From Solobacterium sp. (GTDB lineage: Bacteria > Bacillota_I > Bacilli_A > Erysipelotrichales > Erysipelotrichaceae): 64,000 bases of DNA. The position numbers were made by a program, and so were the translations under genes. Where the stretch lies: the NCBI GenBank assembly GCA_017459725.1, contig JAFUCL010000075.1, positions 62,001-126,000 of the forward strand. The letters are read 5' to 3'. Below the pieces are notes generated by a model that had not been told where the DNA came from, made no database searches, and saw only the letters and a program-made list of their open reading frames with translations. The stretch's first letter is position 1. The number at the start of each line of letters is the position of its first letter. This document shows, in pieces, positions 33,517 through 42,383 of this stretch.

Positions 33517-35295
33517 TCACTTTTCAATATAGTACCGGATACCGCCCTGGTCACTGTCCGGTATGAAGGTAATGGAATCCACCACCCTGTCCTTTTCACT
33601 GCTGAAGACCACAACGGTGATACCCGCATGGTCATTTGTATACTCAATGCCGTCCACCAGCACATCTGCCGAAACCGGATCCGGATTGGAAGCCCAGTAA
33701 CAGTAATGTCCGCCCAGCATCGTATCCATTTCACCCGGGGAAGCACTGTAACTGCCTTCAGTGATCGTTCCGCCGCTCAGCAGTCCAATCACATATCCGT
33801 TCTCTGCAGTTCCCTGCAGACCGTACTTCTTCAGACCTTCAATAAACGGCGCATAGGCATCATTCAGACGTCCCGAAGTAATCACTGCCGTATATGCAGG
33901 ATTCTCCGCTACGGCCGCAAGATATGCATCATAATCGGTTATATTGTGCAGCTGCGGATCACCGTCACGGTAGATCGTATTCCACTTTGACAGCGGTGTG
34001 GACTGCACGGATTCAATACCGTGCATATAGCTGTAGTATTCATTCATCCACTGTCTGCGGTAGATGGAAAGATCACTCAGACCGTGATACGGGTTGTAAT
34101 CCGTCTCAAATTCCCTGTACAGCTGCGGTACAACGGGATTCACATTGCCGGCTTCCTTCTGTGCCTGCACATAAGCTTCCCGGCCCATGTACTGATACCG
34201 TGTATAGGCAAGATCCGCCAGCGCCCTTGTATAGCGCAATGAAGCAAGCGTCACAAAGATACCGCACAGCAGCACCATCCCCTTGCGGATCAGGCCGTCT
34301 TCCTCCAGAAGCGCAAAGGCACACACAATGCCGGTAATGATCAGGATCGTTGCCCCGAACATGGATCTGTCAAAAAGCACCTGCACCGGTGTGAGAATGA
34401 TTGCCGCCACCGCCGCCAGTCCGCTCACCGCATACGCCGCCGGATCCATCCATCTGCGCTTTCCGGAATAAACCAGGTACGCTGCCAGTGCCCCGAACAG
34501 CAGCCAGAGAATCAGCTGTCCCCGATCAAGCACGGACAGGAAATCCGTAAAATCATGAATCAGTTCATACGCCATGCCGTTGCCGGAGACGAAGTCAGCT
34601 GCCCGCACCTTGTTTCCCGGCGCCAGGATCAGTGCCGCAAACCCGATGAGCGCACCGGCAAGTCCCAGCCATTTCCATCCCTGCACCTTCCGCTTCTGCA
34701 CAAGATCACTGCCGATGAAGTACAGGATCATAAGAATCAGCGCACCGCCCGTATTCTCATTTGTCCATCCGGCAATGATACCCGCAGGCAGGAACAGCAG
34801 TGCATTTTTCTTTGTTTCCCCGCGTCTGTACGGCAGCAGAAACAGCATGACGATTGCCGTTGTCCAAAGATAATTGCAGGCCCCGGTCTCCCAGAGAACC
34901 GTCTGTCCGAACAGCGGCACAAACAGGAATACCAGCAGAACGGTCAATCCGTAGAGCAATGGTTTCTCTTCATCTCTGCCTCCGCAGGCATGTGCACTCA
35001 TGACTCTTGTCAAAACCACAAAGCACAGCGAATCAAAGATGTTGAATACGATCTTCGGCAGGGCAAGGAATACTCTCGCAATCAGATGCGCAACACTCCG
35101 CCCAGTCCATGTCATGTACTGGATATACTCCCTTTTCAGAATGTCCAGGAAGCCGTCATTGATCATATACCCGAAGTCATCGGAAGTCGGCACAACCAGA
35201 CAGTTCATGATGAAAACCAGCAGGAATACAACTGCCGAAATCCGGTTGATCCTGTATGAAAAGAACTGTCCGATTTTCTCCCTTAACTTCTCCAT
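33517..35295 (-). CDS. Polytopic membrane protein, GT-C-like (DUF6056 type)
   Basis: 592 residues. About 11 hydrophobic segments fill the first 370, then comes an extracytoplasmic domain of about 220 residues. The first outer loop has VPTSDDFGYMINDGF and then WTGRSVAHLIARVF. Later are WETGACNYLWTTAIVMLFL, WTNENTGGALILMIL and LAPGNKVRA, all hallmarks shared with the proteins at 28442 and 61232. The C-terminal domain is beta-rich. A lipid-sugar-dependent glycosyltransferase role outside the membrane is likely but unproven. SD AAAGGG precedes the ATG. It sits between a small basic protein and the capG-like gene. Confidence 0.8.
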   Translation of the reverse strand: MEKLREKIGQFFSYRINRISAVVFLLVFIMNCLVVPTSDDFGYMINDGFLDILKREYIQYMTWTGRSVAHLIARVFLALPKIVFNIFDSLCFVVLTRVMSAHACGGRDEEKPLLYGLTVLLVFLFVPLFGQTVLWETGACNYLWTTAIVMLFLLPYRRGETKKNALLFLPAGIIAGWTNENTGGALILMILYFIGSDLVQKRKVQGWKWLGLAGALIGFAALILAPGNKVRAADFVSGNGMAYELIHDFTDFLSVLDRGQLILWLLFGALAAYLVYSGKRRWMDPAAYAVSGLAAVAAIILTPVQVLFDRSMFGATILIITGIVCAFALLEEDGLIRKGMVLLCGIFVTLASLRYTRALADLAYTRYQYMGREAYVQAQKEAGNVNPVVPQLYREFETDYNPYHGLSDLSIYRRQWMNEYYSYMHGIESVQSTPLSKWNTIYRDGDPQLHNITDYDAYLAAVAENPAYTAVITSGRLNDAYAPFIEGLKKYGLQGTAENGYVIGLLSGGTITEGSYSASPGEMDTMLGGHYCYWASNPDPVSADVLVDGIEYTNDHAGITVVVFSSEKDRVVDSITFIPDSDQGGIRYYIEK

Positions 35296-35305
35296 ATATG
35301 TCCCT

Positions 35306-35530
35306 TTACTGTTCGATCAGTCTCTGCAGATCAATGTCTTTGGTCAGACCGCCGGCTGCCTTTTCCATCAGCACATCAAAAATCATCTTCTCAAGCACAC
35401 TGCACTTGCGGTAGTTCTGGACCAGCTTCTTTTCCTTTGCGGTCAGTTTGATAGCCGTACTTGTCTTTTTCTTTGTTGTTTTCTTCTTCGCTGTTGTTGT
35501 TTTCTTAGAAGCAGCCGCACGTTCCGTCAT
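35306..35530 (-). CDS. Small Lys/Thr-rich basic protein of unknown function
   Basis: 74 residues. The first 30 are almost only Lys, Thr, Ala and Ser, with KKTT-type repeats like the basic tails of histone-like proteins. Residues 30-74 form a predicted helical domain (LTAKEKKLVQNYRKCSVLEKMIFDVLMEKAAGG) without known family. It has a good ribosome binding site (AGAGGGTGG), lies 19 bases after one membrane-protein gene and 10 before the next, and fills its gap exactly, so it is very likely translated. A role in binding nucleic acid, an anionic polymer or the inner membrane face is guesswork. Confidence 0.75.
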   Translation of the reverse strand: MTERAAASKKTTTAKKKTTKKKTSTAIKLTAKEKKLVQNYRKCSVLEKMIFDVLMEKAAGGLTKDIDLQRLIEQ

Positions 35531-35549
35531 AATCAGACCACCCTCTCAA

Positions 35550-37775
35550 TCATGCATACATTGGAAAAATGACACGGAATTCATCCATGTCATTATAACC
35601 CACTTCTGCCGGTTCCTCTCCGTCCGCAGGTTCTTCTGCCGGTACTTCAGGCTCCGGTTCCCAGTCCGGGTTCACCCTGAACAGAATCCAGGTTTTATTC
35701 TCATATACCTTTTCGACCATCTTCAGGGCAACGATCTCGGCATAGCACTTCTCGTACCAGCCGCGGTCATTCCAGACAGCCAGTGTATTGACCATCAGAA
35801 TATAGTCGGAAGGATAATTCTGCACGACATCCTTCAGTTTCGAATAGTCCACTTCCTCATCGAAGAAGTTCTGGTTCATATAGCGCAGATCCGGATACAG
35901 CAGAGTAACCAGATCATAGTGTCCTTCATAATCCGGCGGATTGGCGAGCGCATTGCGGAACTGTGAGGAAGAGAACGTTGTGATCACACCCGGCACATAT
36001 CCCTTCAGGTTGATGTCCTGAGAAAGGATCGCCGGCGGATTGCTGCGGTCACTGATGTTCGTCTCAATATAGTTGTACATATCGTAGCTGTCGTCACTGA
36101 CTTTATTCTCCCAGTTGTAATCCTCATCCATGATCGTCAGTGTCTTGGATACCGGAATCGTAATATTGCGGTACGCCAGGTATACGCTGAGTGCCCCTAC
36201 CAGCGGCAGCACCAGCCAGCGCAGTGCGATATTCACCGGTTTGACCGGCAGCAGCTCACCGACATTCCAGATCAGGAATGTGATCGTAAACGGATTGACC
36301 AGAATATCAAACGCTCTTGTATAGACGTGGTATGTGAAGAAATGATTGACGGCCGGCTGCACCAGCGGGTTCAGGAAGAGAATAAACGCAATCATCAGGA
36401 AGATCTTGAACTTCGTTTCCGTCTTGATATTGACCAGAGCAAGCGCCAGCAGCACATACAGAATGATATTGCGCCAGAGCTCATACTTGTCGATATAGTT
36501 CGTATAGTTGACCGTCATGTCATTCTCACTGCGCAGCACGAAGTAGAAATCATAGCCGAAATCAGACTTGCCGTAACGCACGGAGAAGAACACCAGCACC
36601 GCAAAGAACAGCGGGAAGACGATCTTGCCGAACAGACAGAAGTACTTCATGTGATTCCGCAGCAGCCATGCGATGAACATCAATCCCAGTGTCACGGCAC
36701 CGACCAGCGCCGCCATCATGAAGAAGCGTCCCTCACTCGGCAGCAGAATGATCACCATGTAGATAAAGATCGGAATGCAGGTAAAGACAAAGCCCACCCA
36801 TGTCTTCCAGTCATGCTCATTGTCATAGGCCAGGAAGAAGAACAGTGAAGCGGTAATGAAGGCGTCGATGAAGAAACTGGATGAAGAAGCGCTCATACCG
36901 GCCATATAGGAGATAAACAGCGGTATCCAGAGACTCTTCTCGCGTGTCTTGATGATCTGGTATGCAATCAGGATACTGGCGCCGGATACTACCTGACGCA
37001 TCGTATGCCCGAAGAAAGCAAGCGTTGTATTGAAGTAGTTTGTGTAGTACGGAGCCAGGATGGCCGCAGACAGCAGCAGACCCAGCCACTTATGTTTCGG
37101 ATAGAGAACATTGACACTGCTCACGGTCAGAAGACCCAGACACATGCCGTACAGCATCGTGCCGCTCCAGATATAGACGGGAGACAGAGATGTATGGATG
37201 CCGAAAAGCTGTTCAACCCATCTCAGCAGCATCGCAAACAGATAGTAGTATCCCTGGTAGTCATGGTACGGTTCAAGCGCAACCGTATGGATGCCGCTGA
37301 CATATACGATCCTGCCGAAGGTCTCAGCCTTGCTGGACTCGATAACCTGCGACATGTACGTAACCGTATCAAAGAATGTACTGTTGGTGGTCAGAAGACT
37401 TGATCCGTAGATCAGTACGCCGGTAAAGGCAATACCCGTCAGAAGACCGAACAGATTCTTCCATGTCGGCAGCGGATTTGAAAGCGTCACAAGACACAGT
37501 ACAGGCCCCGCTATAAGCAATACCGGAACCGTATAGAAAGCAATCTGCGTGCTTCCCGACACATTGACAAGCCAGAACATTTCGATCTGAAACAGGCCCA
37601 GAATTGCGAATATGCCGAGGAAGGTCGCATCAATATCCTTCAGTGATTTGCAGAACTTCTGGAATACTTTTCCGTAGAAATACCCGGACACCACAAACAG
37701 CAGTGTGATCAGCACGGAGATTGAAATAAAGTTGCTGTCCCAGTGTTCAAAATAATAACCGATTACATCTCCCAT
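35550..37775 (-). CDS. Large polytopic membrane protein, probable GT-C-type transferase
   Basis: 741 residues with about 14 hydrophobic segments to residue 555, then a soluble outer domain. The domain ends in an acidic Pro/Glu-rich stretch (EPEPEVPAEEPADGEEPAE) and GYNDMDEFRVIFPMYA. The loop after the early helices has TNSTFFDTVTYMSQVIESS and YHDYQGYYYLFAMLLRW, a pattern like GT-C or DUF6077-type membrane proteins of surface-polymer loci. I cannot name a family with confidence. It is the first gene of the 37775-32377 unit, with GAGAGGTAG before the ATG and an extended -10 upstream. Confidence 0.72.
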   Translation of the reverse strand: MGDVIGYYFEHWDSNFISISVLITLLFVVSGYFYGKVFQKFCKSLKDIDATFLGIFAILGLFQIEMFWLVNVSGSTQIAFYTVPVLLIAGPVLCLVTLSNPLPTWKNLFGLLTGIAFTGVLIYGSSLLTTNSTFFDTVTYMSQVIESSKAETFGRIVYVSGIHTVALEPYHDYQGYYYLFAMLLRWVEQLFGIHTSLSPVYIWSGTMLYGMCLGLLTVSSVNVLYPKHKWLGLLLSAAILAPYYTNYFNTTLAFFGHTMRQVVSGASILIAYQIIKTREKSLWIPLFISYMAGMSASSSSFFIDAFITASLFFFLAYDNEHDWKTWVGFVFTCIPIFIYMVIILLPSEGRFFMMAALVGAVTLGLMFIAWLLRNHMKYFCLFGKIVFPLFFAVLVFFSVRYGKSDFGYDFYFVLRSENDMTVNYTNYIDKYELWRNIILYVLLALALVNIKTETKFKIFLMIAFILFLNPLVQPAVNHFFTYHVYTRAFDILVNPFTITFLIWNVGELLPVKPVNIALRWLVLPLVGALSVYLAYRNITIPVSKTLTIMDEDYNWENKVSDDSYDMYNYIETNISDRSNPPAILSQDINLKGYVPGVITTFSSSQFRNALANPPDYEGHYDLVTLLYPDLRYMNQNFFDEEVDYSKLKDVVQNYPSDYILMVNTLAVWNDRGWYEKCYAEIVALKMVEKVYENKTWILFRVNPDWEPEPEVPAEEPADGEEPAEVGYNDMDEFRVIFPMYA

Positions 37776-37797
37776 AAACTACCTCTCAAATGTAAGT

Positions 37798-37806
37798 ATT
37801 ATATCA
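37798..37806 (-). promoter_or_regulatory. Extended -10 promoter of the 37775-32377 operon
   Basis: TGATATAAT on the minus strand, 22 bases before the ATG, followed by a GAGAGGTAG ribosome binding site. Confidence 0.65.
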
Positions 37807-37810
37807 GATA

Positions 37811-38836
37811 TCAGTGTCTGTTTACGACTCTGCGGATACCCTTGTAAAGCCCGCCGGCATTGTTTTTGACCGATGAAAGAACCGTATATACACGGACGAG
37901 TCCAACCGGCCCGAGCTTCAGCAGCTTCTGAAACAGTTTCGTATATGTTCCGGCCGCATGTCCCTTCTTAAGCATCTCCGCCGTATCCCCGGTATAGATG
38001 TTCTTCTGCACCTCTTCAATCTTCTCCTGCAGGCTGAGCGGACACTGCGGTGAAAACAGATTCAGCACATATACTTCATACTCACTGAGCATATAATCCG
38101 CATAGACCGGATCATTGCTTCTGCCGTAAGCCTCCAGCATCTCCCCCAGCGCCTGTTCCTTGCGCTGCAGATTGCCGTATCCGTCACTGAGATACCGGGT
38201 GACCATCGTCTCCCGGGCTCTTTTTTCATAGTGGTACAGCTGGGTGCCGATACTGATGACGGAATTGATGCGCGGGAAGACATGGCAGTTGAAGATGAAG
38301 TCCTGTCCGGTTGTCTTCATGAGCGGGAAGTCATGATGCCCCCTTAACAGATCAGCCCTGTACACCTTGTTCCAGAGCAGATTGAACGAACCGGTGTCCC
38401 GGATGAAATCCACGGCTGCCGCAAATGAATCCCTGTAGGTCTTATCCTGCAGGATGCGGTCAACGGAATAGTTTTCCTCCACGAAATCAATCCAGTATCC
38501 AAATGCCAGCAAGTCCGGTTTCCTTGCCAGGTATACAGCCAGAAGATCCAGCGCCCCTTTTTCAAGCCGGTCATCCGCATCCGCAAACATAATATAATCC
38601 CCGGAAGACTTCTCAATCCCGGCATCCCTGCTCAGGGAATTGCCGCGGTTTTCCTGATGGAACACCTTTACGCGGGAATCCTTTGCGGCATAGCTGTCCA
38701 GGACCTCCCCGCTGCCGTCCGTGGAACCGTCATTCACTGCCACCACTTCCAGGTCTGTTTGATTTCCGAGAATACTGTCAAGACAGCGCCCGATCACATC
38801 GGCAGCGTTATATACGGGAATGACTACACTGATCAT
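37811..38836 (-). CDS. GT2 family glycosyltransferase
   Basis: A 341-residue GT-A enzyme: MISVVIPVYNAADVIGRC, AVNDGSTDGSGE, NRGNSLSRDAGIE and FADADDRLEKGALD (the DxD region, about 91-104). The NRGNSLSRD variant replaces the NGGLSDARN loop of the sibling enzymes, so the acceptor pocket probably differs. It is the last gene of the 43591-37811 operon, overlapping the flippase by 4 bases (ATGA), with AAAGGAG ahead. Confidence 0.92.
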   Translation of the reverse strand: MISVVIPVYNAADVIGRCLDSILGNQTDLEVVAVNDGSTDGSGEVLDSYAAKDSRVKVFHQENRGNSLSRDAGIEKSSGDYIMFADADDRLEKGALDLLAVYLARKPDLLAFGYWIDFVEENYSVDRILQDKTYRDSFAAAVDFIRDTGSFNLLWNKVYRADLLRGHHDFPLMKTTGQDFIFNCHVFPRINSVISIGTQLYHYEKRARETMVTRYLSDGYGNLQRKEQALGEMLEAYGRSNDPVYADYMLSEYEVYVLNLFSPQCPLSLQEKIEEVQKNIYTGDTAEMLKKGHAAGTYTKLFQKLLKLGPVGLVRVYTVLSSVKNNAGGLYKGIRRVVNRH

Positions 38837-40140
38837 GATTTCTCCTTTCTGCCGAACACTTCGCTCATCAAAGCCTTCACTCTCACTCCGCGCAGGAATA
38901 CGGCATTGGTAAGATTAACCGCAAATCCCCTTGTCTGCGGAAAGAGTGCCGGTAAGAGCCACATTACGGCAAACTGCGTGATGACCGTAGCAGCCGCAGC
39001 ACCGTAAATCCCGAACAGCGGGATCAAAGCCGCATTGCACAGAATATTCAGCACCGTACCGGTCAATGAGAATACCGTTACATACCGTGACTGCTTCTCA
39101 CCGATCAGCCACAGATCGCGTATCCTCGTCAGATTCTCAACGATCGTGCACCAGACCATCAGCCGCAGAACACCGCCGGCCGGCGCATATGCTTCACCGA
39201 ACATCAGCGGAATCACCCGGTCCGCCGCAATGGTGATAAAGACCGAATATGCCAGCGACAGCCACACAATGGCAGCCAGCACCTGCGTGATGCGCAGATC
39301 ATAGCCGGGATCATTCTCTTCCCGCAGCCGCAGCAATACAGGTCTGGCGGAAAGCGACAGTGACGCCGGTATAAACGCAATCAGATTGCATACCGTGACC
39401 GCAGCCCCGTAAAAGCCGACCGCTTCTTTGCTGATCATATGCTTGATCATCACTCTGTCGATCTGCGTATACATGGAAATCATCACACCGGAAAGCATAT
39501 ACGGCAGACATTCCCGGAACAGCTCACGGCATGTTTCCCTGACCGGCTTCAGCGGTGTGGTGCAGTCACGCCGGAACATCGGAATGTAGATCAGCACCGC
39601 CAGGAGATAAATGAGACTGGTATAGCATGCAAACCAGTAAACATTCTTATGGGTTGCCAGCAGCCAGATCCGGTAAATGCTTGCCAGGGTAAAGGCAATC
39701 ATATCGGCAATGGCTGTCTTCCGTGACTCCAGCTTCCACTGATACCAGAAGGTAATGGTCCCGAAGGCCTTGAAGAAGATTTCAAAACCGGAAAGGAAAG
39801 CAATCAGCAGCAGCGACCGATCTCCCCTGTCCACCACTGCAATCACAAGACAAAGACACGCCATGCACAGCAGCGAGAACATTGAACGCAGCAGGATGGC
39901 ACTGGCCATGATCTCCCCGTCACGCTCCGGTTCTTTAACCAGTCTGCTGACCACCACGGTATCCAGTCCCATCGTCGCAGCCGCACTGAAGAAAGCCACA
40001 TAGGAACTGATGTATGTAATCGAACCGTAATTGGCAGGTCCCAGGTATTTGATCGTCAGGATGCCGACAAAAAAGCTCAGCACCATATTGAAGATCTGGT
40101 TCAGCATGATCCAGGATGTATTCCTGAGCAGTCTGTTCAT
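38833..40140 (-). CDS. Polysaccharide flippase (Wzx-like)
   Basis: A 435-residue MOP-family exporter. The N-terminus LLRNTSWIMLNQIFNMVLSFFVGILTIKYLGPANYGSITYISSY is classic Wzx; about 12 hydrophobic segments follow. Start is ATG 40140, just after GGAGGAATAG, which also contains the stop of the upstream EpsG-like gene. A longer frame from 40212 has a charged, unrelated N-terminus. It pairs with the EpsG-like polymerase upstream, two GT4s and a GT2 in one operon, forming a complete small polymer module. Confidence 0.93.
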   Translation of the reverse strand: MNRLLRNTSWIMLNQIFNMVLSFFVGILTIKYLGPANYGSITYISSYVAFFSAAATMGLDTVVVSRLVKEPERDGEIMASAILLRSMFSLLCMACLCLVIAVVDRGDRSLLLIAFLSGFEIFFKAFGTITFWYQWKLESRKTAIADMIAFTLASIYRIWLLATHKNVYWFACYTSLIYLLAVLIYIPMFRRDCTTPLKPVRETCRELFRECLPYMLSGVMISMYTQIDRVMIKHMISKEAVGFYGAAVTVCNLIAFIPASLSLSARPVLLRLREENDPGYDLRITQVLAAIVWLSLAYSVFITIAADRVIPLMFGEAYAPAGGVLRLMVWCTIVENLTRIRDLWLIGEKQSRYVTVFSLTGTVLNILCNAALIPLFGIYGAAAATVITQFAVMWLLPALFPQTRGFAVNLTNAVFLRGVRVKALMSEVFGRKEKS

Positions 40141-40141
40141 G

Positions 40142-41296
40142 CTATTCCTCCACCACGCTCCAGGCTTCGCACTTCTCCGTCTCAAAGACCGTGATATACG
40201 GATAGTCCGCAAGTGTCATATCCGCATCATAGAACTTATTGAGACGGCTGATCTTGAAGCTCATATCCGCATACAGCAGATATCCGTGCAGCAGAATAAC
40301 CGCCAGCACACCGACTGCCTTTTTACGCCAGTCTTCAATCGCGTCAAACAGTGCCGGCAGAAGAATCACAAAGACCATCTGCCACATATCGGTAATTCTC
40401 GAAGCCTGCGGATACATGCATACGGCCATGTAGAAGATAAAACCGAACACAATGACAATGACCTGGAAATGATCAAAATCCTTCAGTTTCGAACGGTCAG
40501 CCCACCAGTACAGAATCCCCGTCATAAGCAGGAATACCCCCTGCATACCAATGCCCATGATGCTGAAGGACTGCTGCTGGAAGTAGATCGAGAAATGACG
40601 CAGAAAAGCAGGCATGGCTTCCTCAGGCACACCCGGCAGGATTCTGCCGACCACGATAAAGCAGGCCGCCGCAGCCGCACAGGCACACCCGGCCCAGATA
40701 TATTTATGCTTCATGATGGAATGTCTGAAGATATGCAGCGGAATCAATGGCAGACCGAAAAGCGCCGTATCATGGATCAGCGCCGCCAGCAGACAAAACA
40801 CTGCATACCAGAAATACTCTTTCCTGCGCAGATGATTATAGAAAGCATAAAAGAAGATCATCATGGCAAGACACTGTCTTACACCGGATGAATAATATAC
40901 TTCGAGAAGACCGCCGCCGACAAAGATCAGCGCACTGAGCAGGTATGATTTGCTGTACTTCCGCACCACCGCCGCAAAGATCAGCAATGATACGCAGTTC
41001 AGCACCAGCACATACATCGGATATGTTTTCACCAGATGCCTGAGTCCCCAGGTAATGATGATAAACAGCTGGTTGCGCTTCACTTCCAGCGACTTCACCA
41101 TCTCAATGATGTCATCCGCATACGTGAACATCAGCTCATACTGGCCGGTATCCGGACCAAGATTAAAACGCACCGCAAAAAAGACCAGCAGTGCAATGCA
41201 GATCAGTATTCCCGCAGACTTTGTCACCCGGCTGTGTCTGATAATGTCTGCCGCCGCAAACAAGGCCAGCACGCCGTACAAAACAAAAATGTACAT
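40142..41296 (-). CDS. EpsG-like polysaccharide polymerase
   Basis: A 384-residue polytopic protein with about 11 hydrophobic segments. Diagnostic EpsG features are RFNLGPDTGQYELMF (40-54, the conserved G-D-Y/T motif), YYSSGVRQCLAMMIFFYAFYNHLRRKEYFWYAVFCLLAALIHDTALF and the arginine-flanked SGVRQ. Such proteins act as Wzy-type polymerases in Bacillota exopolysaccharide loci. GAAGGAA lies upstream of the start. It sits directly before the flippase gene, giving a flippase-polymerase pair. Confidence 0.9.
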   Translation of the reverse strand: MYIFVLYGVLALFAAADIIRHSRVTKSAGILICIALLVFFAVRFNLGPDTGQYELMFTYADDIIEMVKSLEVKRNQLFIIITWGLRHLVKTYPMYVLVLNCVSLLIFAAVVRKYSKSYLLSALIFVGGGLLEVYYSSGVRQCLAMMIFFYAFYNHLRRKEYFWYAVFCLLAALIHDTALFGLPLIPLHIFRHSIMKHKYIWAGCACAAAAACFIVVGRILPGVPEEAMPAFLRHFSIYFQQQSFSIMGIGMQGVFLLMTGILYWWADRSKLKDFDHFQVIVIVFGFIFYMAVCMYPQASRITDMWQMVFVILLPALFDAIEDWRKKAVGVLAVILLHGYLLYADMSFKISRLNKFYDADMTLADYPYITVFETEKCEAWSVVEE

Positions 41297-41309
41297 GTAT
41301 ACGTTTCCT

Positions 41310-42383
41310 TCAGAATTTATTCAGGGCTTCCGCGAAATCCTGTGCCATGTGCGCATAATCATATTCCGCAATGCCCGCAAACGAACGCTCTCCTTCTGCC
41401 CTGCACAGTTCCGGATCATCCGCTCTCTTCTGCAGCGCAGCCGCAAGCGCCCCGGCATCACCGACCGGCACGATCTCACCGCATTTGTTTTTGCCGACAA
41501 GTTCCAGCGCCGCCACACAGTGATCGGTTGATACAACCGGCAGGCCGAATGACATTGCCTCATTCACGACAAGTCCCCAGATATCATATCGGGTAGGCAG
41601 AACAAATATATCCGCCGCCGCATAGTGCTCATCCAGAACATCCCTGCTCAGGAACGGCAGAAAATACACTTTCGCTCCGGTCACTTCCGCAGCTGCTTTC
41701 CGTACTTCCGCTTCCGGCTGTCCCCCGATAATATAGAGACCAATATTCCCGTGCACCTGCTTCATCGCTTCCATCAGGATATCAAATCCCTTCCGGTGAA
41801 TCGGCTGTCCGACGGACAGGATCATGATGTCTTCCCTGACCTGCAGCTCCCTGCGCAGCTCTTCTTTCCTCTCACGCATCGCCCTGTTCTGTGCCAATTC
41901 TTCGGTGGAAGCACAGGCAAAACGGTAATGCATCATCTTCTCGGGATTTACCCTGTAATATGAAAAATACCGGTCTGTGATTTCCCCTGAGCTGAGAAAA
42001 CCGTCATGGCTCTTCATGACTGCACGGATCAGAAGATCCAGCGGTCCTCTCGGTACGGCAAGTCCGCCGTCCGCGTGCATGATCACCGGTTTCTTATACT
42101 TATGAAACATCCGCACCGCATACCGGGCAATCTGTTTTGTATAGTCCGAATCAATCAGAATATCGGCGTCTTCAGCAGCCTGTCTGATCACGGCACGGCT
42201 GTCGGTTTCCGGCAGATACACCGCTTTGAAACCGTCCGTACTGTAGTCATACCACTCCGCATTGCGGTCCTTTTCTGCTCTTGTTTCAAACAGACATGTC
42301 AGTTCGGTATACTTGCCGAGTTCGGACATGAAGGCAACCTTATACGGAGCCGGCGCATTGGACAGCCATACCACTTTCTTCAT
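41310..42383 (-). CDS. GT4 family glycosyltransferase
   Basis: A 357-residue GT-B enzyme. The N-terminal domain begins VVWLSNAPAPYKVAFMSELGKY. The donor domain has ILSVGQPIHRKGFDILMEAM, LYIIGGQPEAEVRKA, VYFLPFLSRDVLDEHYAAADIFVLPTRYDIWG and the E-x7-E region VVNEAMSFGLPVVSTDHC. It overlaps the upstream GT4 by 4 bases and precedes the polymerase gene. It would add an alpha-linked sugar to the unit handled by the EpsG/flippase pair. Confidence 0.93.
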   Translation of the reverse strand: MKKVVWLSNAPAPYKVAFMSELGKYTELTCLFETRAEKDRNAEWYDYSTDGFKAVYLPETDSRAVIRQAAEDADILIDSDYTKQIARYAVRMFHKYKKPVIMHADGGLAVPRGPLDLLIRAVMKSHDGFLSSGEITDRYFSYYRVNPEKMMHYRFACASTEELAQNRAMRERKEELRRELQVREDIMILSVGQPIHRKGFDILMEAMKQVHGNIGLYIIGGQPEAEVRKAAAEVTGAKVYFLPFLSRDVLDEHYAAADIFVLPTRYDIWGLVVNEAMSFGLPVVSTDHCVAALELVGKNKCGEIVPVGDAGALAAALQKRADDPELCRAEGERSFAGIAEYDYAHMAQDFAEALNKF

